Below are positions 64,000 to 64,000 of a stretch of DNA of 64,000 nt, in pieces. Within the stretch, counting starts at the first letter, position 1, and the number at the start of each line of letters is the position of its first letter. Position numbers and translations under genes: made by a program. The DNA comes from an uncultured Clostridia bacterium (GTDB lineage Bacteria > Bacillota > Clostridia > Christensenellales > DTU072). The stretch lies in NCBI GenBank assembly GCA_946621465.1, contig CAMOOO010000007.1:1-64000 (forward strand). The letters run 5' to 3'. The notes beneath the pieces are model-generated. The model searched no databases. It was not told where the DNA came from and worked only from the letters and a program-made list of their open reading frames with translations.

Positions 64000-64000
64000 T

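Overview
The window looks like a chromosomal segment of an uncultivated, strictly anaerobic Bacillota (Clostridia-like) bacterium. The reasons are near-consensus sigma-A promoters, AGGAGG-type ribosome binding sites, a CIRCE operator before groES-groEL, a GlgC/GlgD heteromeric ADP-glucose pyrophosphorylase, rubredoxin plus a flavo-diiron protein, and LoxA-like intrinsic terminators throughout. Species is not assignable from sequence alone. Base composition is moderate in housekeeping genes and clearly AT-rich in several imported blocks.

Layout. 1-3100: oxygen/NO defence (rubredoxin, a small CxxC protein, a four-domain flavo-diiron protein) with tandem structured repeats between them. 3400-6000: a sugar-type (GPH) symporter coupled to a leucine-rich-repeat lipoprotein. 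6000-8100: groES-groEL under CIRCE. 8500-9150: two small coupled regulatory-like genes that appear to use AUU and AUA start codons. 9450-12440: a membrane acyltransferase and a pair of paralogous membrane proteins of unknown function, followed by a triplicated terminator unit and a large multi-hairpin element. 13436-24136: a seven-gene operon, ispE-glgB-glgC-glgD-glgA-glgP-amylase, which makes and degrades glycogen. Its promoter sits so close to the ispE ATG that the mRNA should be leaderless.

24300-29400: an island. A tRNA-Ala(CGC) is followed by two 230-bp tandem units that each repeat the tRNA 3' end, then an AT-rich operon of a small HTH protein, a cytosine methyltransferase, a DUF3883-type nuclease and a second cytosine methyltransferase, and finally palindromic DNA that may be left from a conjugative element. 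29400-50900: a capsule or exopolysaccharide locus of about 20 genes. It starts with a promoter, a long leader and a terminator-like attenuator, and contains a priming sugar transferase, four other glycosyltransferases, a polymerase, a flippase fused to an ATP-grasp enzyme, a second ATP-grasp enzyme, a symporter, a VioA-like aminotransferase, RfbA/RfbB and a uronate-type nucleotide-sugar module. Composition changes abruptly within genes, pointing to recombination of cassettes. The genes suggest a glycan with a 4-amino-4,6-dideoxyhexose, perhaps amidated by an ATP-grasp ligase, and a galacturonic-type residue.

51100-64000: mostly minus-strand metabolic genes. They comprise a ferredoxin-reductase/phytoene-desaturase-like redox pair, flavodoxin, ABM-type monooxygenase, GNAT acetyltransferase, a membrane-anchored SGNH esterase, a metallo-beta-lactamase-fold protein, glycerol-1-phosphate dehydrogenase, glycerophosphodiesterase, a metallophosphoesterase lipoprotein and a second GPH symporter. 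On the plus strand follow a frameshifted glycosidase remnant and an AAC(3)-family acetyltransferase. No CRISPR array, transposase, reverse transcriptase or intact integrase gene was seen.
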